64,000 bases of DNA from JANRLF01 sp033762815 (GTDB taxonomy: Bacteria > Bacteroidota > Bacteroidia > Chitinophagales > CAIOSU01): positions 434,001-498,000 of the forward strand of contig JANRLF010000004.1 in assembly GCA_033762815.1 (NCBI GenBank). The letters are read 5' to 3'. The notes beneath the pieces are model-generated. The model saw only the letters and a program-made list of their open reading frames with translations. It made no database searches and was not told the origin of the DNA. Shown in pieces: positions 1 to 9,406 of the stretch. The stretch's first letter is position 1. Each line of letters begins with the position of its first letter. Position numbers and translations under genes: made by a program.

Positions 1-1
1 C

Positions 2-724
2 GGCAACAGCTATGCAGAATGGCCTATGGATTATAGAGTAAGCAACCTCGGATACCCTATTGCGCATGTGCATGCCGATGGCAGTGCGGTATTTACTAAA
101 CTAGAAAGCCAAGGCGGCAAAATGAGCCGCAACACCTTGCGCGAGCAACTGGTGTACGAAATACATGACCCAGCTAACTATATTACCCCGGATGTGACCG
201 TGGACCTTACCCAAGTCAAAATAACCGAATTAGGTCCTAACCGGGTGGATTTTAGAGGCGTTAAAGGTAAGCCCCGGCCTGAAAAGCTAAAGCTAACTAT
301 CGGGCAAATGGAGGGATACACCTCTGAGCAATTCTTTTTCTTTTCATGGCCGTATGCTTATCAAAAGGCACAGAAATTCATCACCGCAGTAAAGGAAATA
401 TGGGCAGGCCTTCCGCTGGCTATTGAGCGACAGGAGTTCAATGTAATTGGCGTTAATGCCATACATGGTACCGCCACACCTGAACCAAAACGGGAAGTAT
501 TGGAGCAGTTGAACGAAATAGGCATTCGGGTGGTCATTAAGCACAATGATGAAAGGACAGGCAAGGCAGCATTTGCAGCTATTACCTGTTTAGGACTGAA
601 TGGCCCCCCTGGGGTGGTCTCCGTTCCGGGCTGGGGCAAACAGAACAGGGTGCAGCTCAGCCTTTGGCCTACCCTAGTCCCCAGAGAAATAGTGCAAGAG
701 AAGGTGGACATGCTGATTTGGTAA
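2..724 (+). CDS. AtuA-family (DUF1446) protein, C-terminal part
   Basis: The reading frame is open from base 2, so the gene starts before the window; the ATG at 26 is internal. The visible 240 residues resemble the AtuA/acyclic terpene utilisation family (DUF1446). Recognisable stretches are EIHDPANYITPDV, followed by a VGPNRV-like LGPNRVDFRGVKGKPRP segment, and a late Gly-rich GLNGPPGVVSVPGWG. In Pseudomonas the family is linked to degradation of acyclic terpenes, but its biochemical role is unclear and no terpene genes are visible here. The next gene, a TetR regulator, has its own promoter, so this is probably the last gene of an upstream unit. Family assignment is from recalled sequence pattern. 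Confidence 0.75.
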   Translation, partial: GNSYAEWPMDYRVSNLGYPIAHVHADGSAVFTKLESQGGKMSRNTLREQLVYEIHDPANYITPDVTVDLTQVKITELGPNRVDFRGVKGKPRPEKLKLTIGQMEGYTSEQFFFFSWPYAYQKAQKFITAVKEIWAGLPLAIERQEFNVIGVNAIHGTATPEPKREVLEQLNEIGIRVVIKHNDERTGKAAFAAITCLGLNGPPGVVSVPGWGKQNRVQLSLWPTLVPREIVQEKVDMLIW

Positions 725-784
725 TTTGAAATTCAAAGAGACCATAGAATTAACCTTAAGCATTCGACAATTATCAAGAAAAAA

Positions 785-816
785 CTTGCAGCACTAAACA
801 CTGTTCATTATATTTG
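785..816 (+). promoter_or_regulatory. tetR promoter (Bacteroidota type)
   Basis: A -33 element CTTG (785-788) and a -7 element TATATTTG (809-816) are separated by 20 bases, matching the Bacteroidota consensus TTTG-N-TAnnTTTG. Transcription would start about 10-15 bases before the ATG at 835. The spacer is filled by a palindrome described separately. Confidence 0.7.
793..810 (+). promoter_or_regulatory. Putative TetR operator, copy 1
   Basis: The near-palindrome ACTAAACACTGTTCATTA is centred on AACA-C-TGTT and lies in the spacer of the tetR promoter. Its reverse complement matches a site at 1491-1508 in 16 of 18 positions. A repressor bound here would block RNA polymerase, as expected for TetR autoregulation. 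The assignment is inferred from position and repetition only. Confidence 0.6.
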
Positions 817-834
817 TGTTGTAATCTTTATAGC

Positions 835-1476
835 ATGGGAATAGCAGAACGAAAGGAACGGGAAAAACAGGAGATGCGGGAGCTGATATTAGATGCTGCT
901 ACGCAAATGTTTCTAGAGGATGGCTACGACAAAACCTCAGTACGCAACATTGCGGAAAAGATTGAATACAGCCCTGCTACCATCTATTTGTACTTTAAGG
1001 ACAAGGACGAATTGTTTTTTGCCATCCATGAAATCGGTTTCCAAAAATTGTTGAGCCAAATGGAAACCACCCGTGCAATAATAAATCCTTTAGAACGTCT
1101 GCGGCAAATAGGTGTCATCTATTTGGAGTTTGCTTTAAAGAATCCGGAGTACTATGATTTGATGTTCATAATGCGCGCACCTATTAACTCCATTAAAGAA
1201 AAACATGCTCTGGAGCACCAGAAAGAGCCTGCTTGTTGGTACTATGGGGAAACATCCTTTGCATTTGTACAACAAACTATTAGTGAATGTATGGAGCAGC
1301 AGTTAATTAAAGCAGAAAATCCTATGCTGACCTCCATGTACGTATGGTCCTTTGTACATGGCATGGCATCACTACATATCCGTGACCGTTTTTTGGTGAT
1401 GGATTTAGACTCAGAGCAAATTCGAAACATGATTTTGTTGGCCTTGGATGAAATGTTGTCAATGCTGAAGAAATAA
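835..1476 (+). CDS. TetR/AcrR family transcriptional regulator
   Basis: A 213-residue regulator. The N-terminal helix-turn-helix is clear: LILDAATQMFLEDGYDKTSV, RNIAEKIEYSPATIYLYFKD (about residues 18-60). The C-terminal ligand domain ends with a WSFVHGMASL stretch that resembles the WHG-type TetR_C domain. ATG 835 is preferred over the upstream TTG at 814, because 814 lies inside the -7 promoter element and the family usually begins a few residues before the first helix. It sits directly upstream of, and in the same direction as, an RND efflux operon, and a shared operator-like site precedes both. It therefore probably represses the pump until a substrate binds. The ligand is unknown; the monooxygenase at the end of the operon hints at a ketone or other hydrophobic compound. 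Confidence 0.9.
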   Translation: MGIAERKEREKQEMRELILDAATQMFLEDGYDKTSVRNIAEKIEYSPATIYLYFKDKDELFFAIHEIGFQKLLSQMETTRAIINPLERLRQIGVIYLEFALKNPEYYDLMFIMRAPINSIKEKHALEHQKEPACWYYGETSFAFVQQTISECMEQQLIKAENPMLTSMYVWSFVHGMASLHIRDRFLVMDLDSEQIRNMILLALDEMLSMLKK

Positions 1477-1481
1477 TTTTT

Positions 1482-1511
1482 TTTGCTTCCTAATGAACAC
1501 TGTTAAGTTAA
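1482..1511 (+). promoter_or_regulatory. Possible efflux-operon promoter
   Basis: TTTG (1482-1485) and a weak -7 candidate TAAGTTAA (1504-1511) are 18 bases apart, placing the start just before the ATG at 1527. The -7 box is poor. It is listed because the operator copy 2 lies between the two elements, the same layout as at the tetR promoter. Confidence 0.4.
1491..1508 (+). promoter_or_regulatory. Putative TetR operator, copy 2
   Basis: TAATGAACACTGTTAAGT matches the reverse complement of the site at 793-810 in 16 of 18 bases and shares its AACA-N-TGTT core. It lies 19 bases before the efflux operon start codon and downstream of the tetR stop, where a repressor site for the pump genes is expected. 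Confidence 0.6.
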
Positions 1512-1526
1512 TAAATAGTTATTAAA

Positions 1527-2888
1527 ATGAAACCGCTACCCATTATAATACTGCTGTTTGTCATTTCTTTCCAAGTATCTGCACAAAGCCTTTTGGATAA
1601 TTATATTAAAGAGGGGCTTGAACATAATCAAGCACTAAAGCAGCAGCAATTTTATTTGGACAAGGCGATGGCAGCATTGAAAGAAGCCAATGGCTTGTTC
1701 ATGCCAAATTTGGATTTGCGTACGGATTATGTTGATAGTAGGGGCGGCCGCACTATTGATATTCCTATCGGGGATTTGCTGAATCCGGTGTATCAAAACC
1801 TTAACCAAATCAATGCGGCACTTTCGCCGGGTTCGCCTGAGTATCCTAAACTTGATAACGTTTCGGAGCAGCTTAATCCCAAAAATTTCTATAATGCTTA
1901 CTTACGTGCTTCTATGCCTCTGGTGAATGCGGAGGTATGGTACAATCGAAAAATCAAAAAGCACCAAATCAACCTACAGCAATCGGAAATTGATATCTAC
2001 AAAAGGGAATTGGTGAAGGAAATCAAGATAGCCTATTACAACTATCTGAAAGCCACTCAGGCAGTACGTATCTATGAAGCGGCTTTGGTGTTGGTGAAAG
2101 AAAGCCAGCGGGTAAACCAAAAACTGGTAGAAAATGGCAAAGAAGTACAGTATGCCTTGTCGCGCTCAAAAAGTGAGGTAAGCAAGATAGAAGCTGAATT
2201 AACCAATGCCAAAAACTCACAAGCCAATTCCGCAGCCTATTTCAACTTTTTGCTGAATAAACCATTGGATGCCCCGGTGGAGGTTGACCAGCAGTTGCTT
2301 GAGGGTCTTCAGTTGCTTCCATCAGAAACCAGTCTTTCTAGCGAGAAAAGGGAGGAGCTTCGTAAACTAATGACCGCAAAAAGTCTGAACGAGTCGGTAT
2401 TGAAAATGAGCCGTTCAGCATGGATACCAAAGCTAGGTATACAATTCGATTTAGGCTCACAGGGCTTTGATTTTGAATGGAATAGCAACACGAATTACTA
2501 TTTGCTGGGAGTGTCGTTTAACATGCCCTTGTTTGCAGGCATGCGCAACTTGAGTAAAATTAGCCAAACCCAGTTCGAGCTGAAAGCATTGGATGCTCAA
2601 ACCCAATATGTTGAGGGGCAGTTGAAACTAGCAGCCACTACCGCAAACAACTCTTATCAAGCCGCCACGGAACAATATGCTAAATCAGTTGACCAAGAAA
2701 ATGCGGCATCGCAGTATTTCAACCTCATGGACAAAAAGTATCGGGAGGGCATGGCCTTGTACATTGAGTTCTTGGATGCCCGTAACGAGAAGACCTTATC
2801 CAGTTTACAACGCTCATTAAAATATTTTGACGCTTGGATAAAGCTCGCCGAATTGGAGCGCGCCAATGCCAGCTTTAACATCAATTGA
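1527..2888 (+). CDS. TolC-family outer-membrane efflux channel
   Basis: 453 residues with a signal peptide (about residues 1-20, cleavage after VSA before Q). The long helical repeats rich in Gln, Asn and Ala are typical of TolC/OprM-type channels; typical segments are YNYLKATQAVRIYEAALVLV and the second-repeat equivalent near the end. It would form the outer-membrane exit duct for the adaptor and RND pump encoded next. The stop overlaps a possible TTG start of the next gene, showing tight operon packing. Substrate cannot be read from sequence. Confidence 0.9.
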   Translation: MKPLPIIILLFVISFQVSAQSLLDNYIKEGLEHNQALKQQQFYLDKAMAALKEANGLFMPNLDLRTDYVDSRGGRTIDIPIGDLLNPVYQNLNQINAALSPGSPEYPKLDNVSEQLNPKNFYNAYLRASMPLVNAEVWYNRKIKKHQINLQQSEIDIYKRELVKEIKIAYYNYLKATQAVRIYEAALVLVKESQRVNQKLVENGKEVQYALSRSKSEVSKIEAELTNAKNSQANSAAYFNFLLNKPLDAPVEVDQQLLEGLQLLPSETSLSSEKREELRKLMTAKSLNESVLKMSRSAWIPKLGIQFDLGSQGFDFEWNSNTNYYLLGVSFNMPLFAGMRNLSKISQTQFELKALDAQTQYVEGQLKLAATTANNSYQAATEQYAKSVDQENAASQYFNLMDKKYREGMALYIEFLDARNEKTLSSLQRSLKYFDAWIKLAELERANASFNIN

Positions 2889-2899
2889 AACAGCTACCC

Positions 2900-3955
2900 A
2901 TGAAAACACGAATTCTCATTGTTCTTGCAGTTATCGGGCTATTTAGTGCAGCCTTTTTGTTTTCCTGTGCCAAGAAGGCCAAGACAGAAAGTTTAAAACC
3001 AGACGATAATTCCATTCCCGTTAAGGTGGTAGCTGCGACTTATAAATCAGCTACCGATATTATCTCCGCATCTGGTTTCATTTCATCCGAAACTGAAGCC
3101 AGGCTCTCTTTTAAAACTGGGGGCATAATAAAGCACATTTATGTAAAGGAGGGGCAGGCAGTAAAAAAAGGCCAACTACTGGCAACTCTTGATCTTACGG
3201 AAATCAATTCAATGGTAGCACAGGCTGAACAGGGCTTGGAAAAGGCGGAACGTGATTATAAAAGAGCAGAAAACCTTTACAAAGACACCGTAGCATCTAT
3301 GGAGCAATATCAAAATGCGGCTACGGCATTGAAGATTGCAAAAGAGCAGTTGCAAATTGCCAAGTTCAACCAGTCCTATTCTGAGATAAGAGCCAGTTAT
3401 GATGGGAAGGTAGTAAAAAAAATAATGAACGAGGGTGAAATTGCCGGCCCAGGAATGCCTGTGTTTTTTATGAACTCCTCAAGCGCCAGTGATTGGGTGG
3501 TAAAAGTGGGCATACCCGATAAGGAATGGGCAAGGTTGCACATTGGAGATAAGGCTAAAGTGAAGATTGATGCCTATCCTGACGAAGTATTCCAAGCCAC
3601 AGTAAGCCAGTTATCGCAGGCACCTGACCCTATGAGCGGCTTGTACCAAGCTGAACTGAAATTGGTAAAGAACAGTAAGGCACTGGCTACCGGGCTGTTC
3701 AGTAAAGCACAAATTTCCCCTACTGGCAGTAGCCAATATGTTTCGGTACCTATTGATGCCATTATCGAAGGCAACGGCAACAGTGCCAGTATATTTGTTG
3801 CAGAAGGCAACAAGGCCAAACGGGTGCCTGTGACTATAGCTTTCATTAAAGAAGGACAGGTTATGCTTGCCGATGGATTGGAAAAAGGTGCCCAAGTGAT
3901 AGTAGATGGCTCTGCTTACTTGACAGATAGCGCCACTATCAATATTGTGCAATAA
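2900..3955 (+). CDS. RND efflux periplasmic adaptor (HlyD/MFP family), lipoprotein
   Basis: 351 residues from ATG 2900. A TTG at 2885 would add five residues ahead of the signal sequence and is less likely. The N-terminus is a lipoprotein signal with lipobox LFSC (Cys23), so the protein is probably anchored to the inner membrane from the periplasmic side. A barrel-sandwich/lipoyl half-motif (IKHIYVKEGQAVKKGQLLAT), a coiled-coil hairpin around KAERDYKRAENLYKD, and the returning lipoyl half (SYDGKVVKKIMNEGE) follow in order. It would link the TolC channel upstream to the RND pump 20 bases downstream. Confidence 0.9.
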   Translation: MKTRILIVLAVIGLFSAAFLFSCAKKAKTESLKPDDNSIPVKVVAATYKSATDIISASGFISSETEARLSFKTGGIIKHIYVKEGQAVKKGQLLATLDLTEINSMVAQAEQGLEKAERDYKRAENLYKDTVASMEQYQNAATALKIAKEQLQIAKFNQSYSEIRASYDGKVVKKIMNEGEIAGPGMPVFFMNSSSASDWVVKVGIPDKEWARLHIGDKAKVKIDAYPDEVFQATVSQLSQAPDPMSGLYQAELKLVKNSKALATGLFSKAQISPTGSSQYVSVPIDAIIEGNGNSASIFVAEGNKAKRVPVTIAFIKEGQVMLADGLEKGAQVIVDGSAYLTDSATINIVQ

Positions 3956-3975
3956 ACCCTTTCAAAACCAGAGGT

Positions 3976-6900
3976 ATGAACATCGCACAGTTTTCCGTAA
4001 AGAATTACCAGTTTACTTTGGTAGTGTTTCTCGCATTGTTTTCCATGGGGGTATATTCCCTATTAAACATGCCGCGCAGCGAAGACCCAGTTTTCAATGC
4101 CCCACAATATTTTATAGTAGCGGTCTACCCAGGTACCAGCCCCAAAGATATTGAGGAGTTGGTGGTGGATCCCATGGAAAAACGAATCAGCGAACTGAAT
4201 GACATCAAAAAAATAGTGACTGATATCAATGATGGCGTGGCTGTAATTGGGGTGTATTATAAGTATGAAAGCGATGTGGAGGAAAAGTATCAGGAAATTG
4301 TAAGGGAGGTTAATTCCCTGAAAGCGAACGGGTTGCCGCAAGACCTTTATAGCCTAGATATCATCCAAGCCAAATCATCCGATGTAAACATTTATCAGTA
4401 TGCATTGGTAAGCGAAAATGCTTCATATAAAAAACTGGCTGATGAAGCTGAAAAGCTGACGGATGAGCTGGAAAAAAACAAATCCCTCAAAAAAGTAAAG
4501 GTTTGGGGTTATCCAGAACAACGCATCAATGTGGAACTAAATATTGAGAAAATCGCCCAGTATAAGATACCGCTCAACCGCATTATGGGTGCTATTCAAA
4601 GCGAGAACGTGAATATCCCTGCTGGCAGCATCAATATTAATAGCAAGAAATTCAATGTAAAAACCACAGGTAAATACAATGATATTGAGCAAGTGAAAAA
4701 CACTATAGTCTCTTCTTCAGGAGGGGCTATTGTACATTTAAAGGATATAGCCAATGTCAGCCAGGATTATCAAGAGCAAAAACACATTAGCCGTGCCAAC
4801 GGACACCGTTCCATTTTCATAACTGCCGCACAAAAGGAAGGGCAGAACATTATGGCAGTAAATGCTTCGGTAGTGCCTGTGGTGGAAAGATTTCAAAAAG
4901 AACTACCCAAAAACATCAAGTTCGTTACCCTTTTTGACCAACATGAAGGTGTGGCAGGAAGGCTCAACCATTTCATGCGCGATTTCGGTATAGCCATTTT
5001 CTTAGTGCTCATCACCCTGTTGCCATTAGGTTTTAGAGCCTCTGTTGTGGTGATGATTTCAATCCCGCTTTCATTGGCAATAGGATTGACACTACTTAAT
5101 TTTACTGGATTCAATATCAATCAATTAAGCATTGTTGGGTTCATCGTAGCTTTAGGATTATTGGTAGATGACAGTATTGTAGTTGTGGAAAATATAGAGC
5201 GTTTTCTGCGTAACGGCTATAACCGTAAGGAAGCCTCTATATTGGCTACCAACCAAATCAGCTTGGCAGTGTTGGGTTGCACGGTTACTTTAATTTTTGC
5301 CTTCCTTCCGTTGGTTTTCCTTCCTGAAGGTTCGGGCGATTTTATCCGATCCTTGCCCATGGCAGTTATCCTTACCATCATAGCCTCGTTGTTGGTATCG
5401 CTCACTATTGTGCCTTTTCTATCCAGTACCATTCTTTCCAACCACGAGAATCCTGAAGGCAATATCTTTATGCGAGGTCTGAAAAGAATTATCCACGGTT
5501 CTTATGCAGTGTTTTTGGATAAGGCTCTTAAAAATCCGGTCTGGACATTGGTAGTAGCATTGGCCATCTTTGCAGGCTCGCTCACCTTAATCCCGACCAT
5601 TGGCTTCAGTTTGTTCCCCACCTCTGAAAAGCCGATGTTCATGATTAACATTACTACTCCTGAAGGAACGAACATTTATGAAACCGATAGGATTGTAAAG
5701 TTTGTTGAGTCGAAGCTACATAAACATGAGGAAATCAGAAGTATAGCATCTAATACAGGTAGAGGTAATCCTAGAGTTTACTATAACGAAATACCTCGTA
5801 ATGAAGCAGAGAACTATGGGCAGTTGCTGGTCATACTACAGAAGGAAACGGAAACACGGGAAAAGAAAGCTTTCATTGACAAATTAAGGGAGGAGTTTAA
5901 GGCATTTCCTAATGCAAAGATTGAGGTAAAAGATTTCGAGCAAGGCCCTCCAATTGATGCCCCTATTTCAGTAAGAATTTTTGGCGACAATTTAGATTCA
6001 TTGCGGATTTTGGCCGCACAAGTAGAACAAATTTTTAAAGCTACCCCTGGTACTATTTATATCAAGAATCCGCTATCCTTGCAGGGAACGGACTTACGTG
6101 TGCAAATCAACAAGGAAAAGGCGGGCATGTTGGGCATTCCTATTGCGGAGGCCAACCGTGCCATCCGATTGGCCATTGCGGGTTTAGATATCGGTTCATT
6201 TCAAGATGAAAACAACGATGAACAAGTGATTCACCTTACTCTGCCCAAAACCGAAAAAGTGCAGTCATTCGATGTATTCAAACGTCTATACATCAATAGC
6301 GTAACAGGCGCTTCCGTACCCTTGAACCAAATAGCGGATATCCAATTCGAAACTTCGCCAACGTCCATTCGCCACTTCGATAAGAACCGCTATGTAGCTG
6401 TTTCAGCTTTTGCAAAAACAGGTTTTCTCAGCTCGAATATTAACCAACAGATTGATGCCAAATTGAAAGATTTTAAGTTTCAGGATGGTTATGGATACCA
6501 AATGGCCGGTGAGGTAGAGAGTGCTCAGGAAAGCTTTGGCGGCCTGGGTACCATTATTTTGATTACGGTGTTTGGTTTTGTAGGGGTACTCATCCTTGAG
6601 TTCAAAAGTTTTAAGAGCACGTTGATTGTATTGTCTGTCATTCCTTTGGGTATTATTGGTGCTATCTTTATGCTGCTCATTGTGGGTTATCCGTTTTCGT
6701 TCGTTGCTGTAATTGGTTTAATAGCTTTAGTGGGTATTGAGGTAAAAAACACCATTTTGTTGGTTGATTTTACCAACCAATTGCGAGAACAGGGCAAAAG
6801 TATTGATGAGGCTATCCGTGAAGCAGGAGAAATACGTTTCGTGCCTATTGTGCTTACCTCTTTAACCGCAATAGGCGGCCTAATGCCACTAGCCTTGGAG

Positions 6901-7035
6901 GGCAACCCGCTCTATTCGCCATTGGCTTGGGTACTAATAGGTGGATTAATTTCGAGCACCTTGCTATCAAGGTTGGTTACTCCTGTGTTGTATAAATTGT
7001 TGCCACCGAAAGTAGAGCCGCAATCAATTGCTTGA
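3976..7035 (+). CDS. RND family efflux pump (inner-membrane transporter)
   Basis: 1019 residues, the usual length for AcrB-type RND proteins. It has an N-terminal membrane helix, a large periplasmic loop, a central bundle of helices starting near residue 330, a second periplasmic loop and a final helix bundle. The proton-relay residues are visible: Asp398-Asp399 in GLLVDDSIVVVENIE (TM4) and Lys924 in GIEVKNTILLVDF (TM10). The periplasmic entry is PRSEDPVF and a YPGTSPKDIEELV porter segment. It acts with the adaptor and channel just upstream. Head sequence suggests an HAE-type drug/organic-compound exporter, not a heavy-metal CusA type, but substrate is inferred. Confidence 0.92.
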   Translation: MNIAQFSVKNYQFTLVVFLALFSMGVYSLLNMPRSEDPVFNAPQYFIVAVYPGTSPKDIEELVVDPMEKRISELNDIKKIVTDINDGVAVIGVYYKYESDVEEKYQEIVREVNSLKANGLPQDLYSLDIIQAKSSDVNIYQYALVSENASYKKLADEAEKLTDELEKNKSLKKVKVWGYPEQRINVELNIEKIAQYKIPLNRIMGAIQSENVNIPAGSININSKKFNVKTTGKYNDIEQVKNTIVSSSGGAIVHLKDIANVSQDYQEQKHISRANGHRSIFITAAQKEGQNIMAVNASVVPVVERFQKELPKNIKFVTLFDQHEGVAGRLNHFMRDFGIAIFLVLITLLPLGFRASVVVMISIPLSLAIGLTLLNFTGFNINQLSIVGFIVALGLLVDDSIVVVENIERFLRNGYNRKEASILATNQISLAVLGCTVTLIFAFLPLVFLPEGSGDFIRSLPMAVILTIIASLLVSLTIVPFLSSTILSNHENPEGNIFMRGLKRIIHGSYAVFLDKALKNPVWTLVVALAIFAGSLTLIPTIGFSLFPTSEKPMFMINITTPEGTNIYETDRIVKFVESKLHKHEEIRSIASNTGRGNPRVYYNEIPRNEAENYGQLLVILQKETETREKKAFIDKLREEFKAFPNAKIEVKDFEQGPPIDAPISVRIFGDNLDSLRILAAQVEQIFKATPGTIYIKNPLSLQGTDLRVQINKEKAGMLGIPIAEANRAIRLAIAGLDIGSFQDENNDEQVIHLTLPKTEKVQSFDVFKRLYINSVTGASVPLNQIADIQFETSPTSIRHFDKNRYVAVSAFAKTGFLSSNINQQIDAKLKDFKFQDGYGYQMAGEVESAQESFGGLGTIILITVFGFVGVLILEFKSFKSTLIVLSVIPLGIIGAIFMLLIVGYPFSFVAVIGLIALVGIEVKNTILLVDFTNQLREQGKSIDEAIREAGEIRFVPIVLTSLTAIGGLMPLALEGNPLYSPLAWVLIGGLISSTLLSRLVTPVLYKLLPPKVEPQSIA

Positions 7036-7064
7036 ATGCACAAGAATGTATAATTTGACAGTCA

Positions 7065-8537
7065 ATGAAAGTTGATTATCAAGTAGGTATTATTGGTGCT
7101 GGCTTCGCCGGATTAGTAGCGGCACTAAGGCTTAAAAAGGAAGGCAAAAATAGTTTTGTAATTTTCGAGCGTGCAAGCGAGCCCGGCGGTACTTGGCGAG
7201 ATAATACTTACCCCGGCTGCGCTTGCGATGTGCCATCGCACCTCTATTCCATAGCCGATGAACTGAACCCTGATTGGAGTTACTCATTTAGTACCCAACC
7301 CGAAATATGGGCATATATGAAGCATGTAGTGGCCAAGCACCAATTGGACAGACATATCCGCTATGAAAGCGACATAGTGGAACTGACCTTCATGCAAGAC
7401 CTTGGCTTGTGGCGGGTGGTCGACAAAAATGGCAATCTGACAAATGTAAAACTAGTAATTGCTGCTACTGGTCCGCTTAACAGGCCTAACAAGCCACATT
7501 TCAAAGGATTGGAGACTTTTGCCGGAAAGGTGTTTCATACGGCAGAATGGGACCATTCTTATGATTTAAAAGGAAAAAAGGTTGGTGTGGTAGGGACAGG
7601 AGCCAGTGCCATTCAGGTGATTCCTTCTATTGCCCCAATGGTATCCCATTTGACCGTTTTCCAGCGTACGGCACCTTGGGTAACACCGCGAAGAGACAGG
7701 CGCATCACCAGCATCGAAAAAAGGATTTTCAAAACACTACCCTTTTTGCAAAAGTTGCATCGTGAAGGCATTTATTGGAGCAGGGAGCTATTTGGCTTAG
7801 CCTTTATGGGCAATGATCGCCTCAATCGATTTGGTCAGCGGATGGCACTGCGCATGATTGATAAACAGGTAAAGGATGCGGAATTAAGGAAAAAACTTAG
7901 GCCAAATTTTAAGTTGGGCTGTAAACGCGTACTGGTGGCAGATAACTATTACGAAACATACAACCGCGCTAATGTGAGCTTGGTAACGGAAGGACTCGAC
8001 CACTTTACAACAACAGGTATTGTAACAAAGGATGGGAAGGAATACCCATTGGATGCAGTCATATTAAGCACGGGCTTTGTTGCAGCCGATATTGAATTGT
8101 ACACCACCATTAAGGGATTGGATGGCCGCAATTTAATAGAAGAATGGCGCCAAAAAGGAGCGGAAGCTTTTCATGGCATTACCGTTTCGGGTTATCCGAA
8201 TCTTGCTTTTTTGCTTGGACCTAATACAGGACTAGGCCATAATTCGGTAATCCATATGATGGAATCGCAAATGAATTATATCATCGATTATCTAAAGTTG
8301 CTTGAATCAAAGGGTAGCAGTAATGCTTACTTAAATGTGGATGAAGTCCGCCAAAAGCAACATAACAATGACTTACAGGAAAAGCTGAAACACACTGTAT
8401 GGGCTTCTGGTTGTAGCAGTTGGTACTTGAATGCCCAAGGAAAAAACACTACCCTATACCCAGGGCTCACGGTTTCTTACCGGAAGGAAACTAGGAAAGT
8501 AAACCCGGAGGATTACCATGTAGTGATACCGAAATAA
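7065..8537 (+). CDS. Flavin-containing monooxygenase, Baeyer-Villiger type
   Basis: 490 residues. The FAD-binding GxGxxG is GAGFAG at 11-16; a second dinucleotide motif, GTGASA, is at 177-182; between them FAGKVFHTAEWD (152-163) fits the type I Baeyer-Villiger fingerprint FxGxxxHxxxW[P/D]. Such enzymes use NADPH and O2 to insert oxygen next to a ketone, giving an ester or lactone. The gene starts 30 bases after the RND pump stop with no terminator between, so it is probably the fourth gene of the efflux operon. That suggests the inducer or exported compound may be a carbonyl compound. Related FMO-type hydroxylases share part of the fold, so the exact reaction is uncertain. It converges on prmC with a 2-base gap. 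Confidence 0.85.
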   Translation: MKVDYQVGIIGAGFAGLVAALRLKKEGKNSFVIFERASEPGGTWRDNTYPGCACDVPSHLYSIADELNPDWSYSFSTQPEIWAYMKHVVAKHQLDRHIRYESDIVELTFMQDLGLWRVVDKNGNLTNVKLVIAATGPLNRPNKPHFKGLETFAGKVFHTAEWDHSYDLKGKKVGVVGTGASAIQVIPSIAPMVSHLTVFQRTAPWVTPRRDRRITSIEKRIFKTLPFLQKLHREGIYWSRELFGLAFMGNDRLNRFGQRMALRMIDKQVKDAELRKKLRPNFKLGCKRVLVADNYYETYNRANVSLVTEGLDHFTTTGIVTKDGKEYPLDAVILSTGFVAADIELYTTIKGLDGRNLIEEWRQKGAEAFHGITVSGYPNLAFLLGPNTGLGHNSVIHMMESQMNYIIDYLKLLESKGSSNAYLNVDEVRQKQHNNDLQEKLKHTVWASGCSSWYLNAQGKNTTLYPGLTVSYRKETRKVNPEDYHVVIPK

Positions 8538-8539
8538 TA

Positions 8540-9370
8540 TTAAATTACTTTTACAATTCTATCTTTCCCGTGCATATCTTTGATAATGGAGGTAGCCTGA
8601 TAGGCTTCGGCCTTAAAAATGGCTGCGGTTTCATTGCCAAACGCTGAATTGATTTCTGCCATAATTGCACCCCCTGGGCTTAAATGATTTTTACCAAACT
8701 GAGCTAGCTTTCGATAAAAAATCAAAGGGTCAATATACTTTGGGAATAGGGCCAAATGTGGTTCGTGGTCAATCACATTCTTTTCCATTTGAGCAGCTTC
8801 CTGCAAAGCAATGTAAGGTGGATTGCTAATTATTAAATCGAATGAAGGAAGCTGCTGCCACAGTCGCTCATCAAGAAAGTCCATTTCCATCAAGTGGATA
8901 CTGGCACCTAAATTATCAGCGTTAAGTTGGGCCACTTCTAGCGCTCCAAAACTTATATCAATAGCCGATACTTTTGCCCTAGGCAAGGCTAATGCAAGGG
9001 AAATTGCGATACAACCACTACCAGTACCAATATCCAATATATGCGGAGATGACGATGAATTAAAATGTTGAATGGCCAGTTGTACCAGTTCTTCCGTTTC
9101 GGGTCGGGGTATCAGTACGCTCTTATCTACGTACAGCCAATGATCGAAAAAGAATGCTTTCTGGGTAATATACTGAACAGGCTCAAATTGCAGCAGCTTA
9201 GCCATATCCAATTGCCAGCCTGTTGAAACAGCTTGAGTAGTTGGCTGCTGTAGATTTCGAATGCCATGCTTGTCTTCCAGCCATACTTTAATGATGTTTC
9301 TAGCCTCTCGGATACCATAAACAGGCGCAAGTAAGGGTATTTGCAAATCAACCCACTCTTTCAACAGCAT
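8540..9370 (-). CDS. prmC: Release factor glutamine N5-methyltransferase PrmC
   Basis: 276 residues from ATG 9370; the open frame runs further upstream to 9481, but that would overlap hemW, and family members begin near MLLKEW. IPRPETEELV (87-96) and the S-adenosylmethionine loop DIGTGSG (113-119) are present, and NPPY (183-186) is the Gln-methyltransferase signature. PrmC methylates the GGQ glutamine of peptide chain release factors RF1 and RF2, which is needed for efficient termination. It is divergent from hemW, with only about 48 bases between start codons. Confidence 0.95.
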   Translation of the reverse strand: MLLKEWVDLQIPLLAPVYGIREARNIIKVWLEDKHGIRNLQQPTTQAVSTGWQLDMAKLLQFEPVQYITQKAFFFDHWLYVDKSVLIPRPETEELVQLAIQHFNSSSSPHILDIGTGSGCIAISLALALPRAKVSAIDISFGALEVAQLNADNLGASIHLMEMDFLDERLWQQLPSFDLIISNPPYIALQEAAQMEKNVIDHEPHLALFPKYIDPLIFYRKLAQFGKNHLSPGGAIMAEINSAFGNETAAIFKAEAYQATSIIKDMHGKDRIVKVI

Positions 9371-9406
9371 GGTGCAAAGATGCCAATAAGTGTAATACGC
9401 AATCGT

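Noticed and set aside
814..834. TTG at 814 as the tetR start
   Set aside because: It is inside the -7 promoter box and gives an unlikely Cys-rich head; ATG 835 matches the family.
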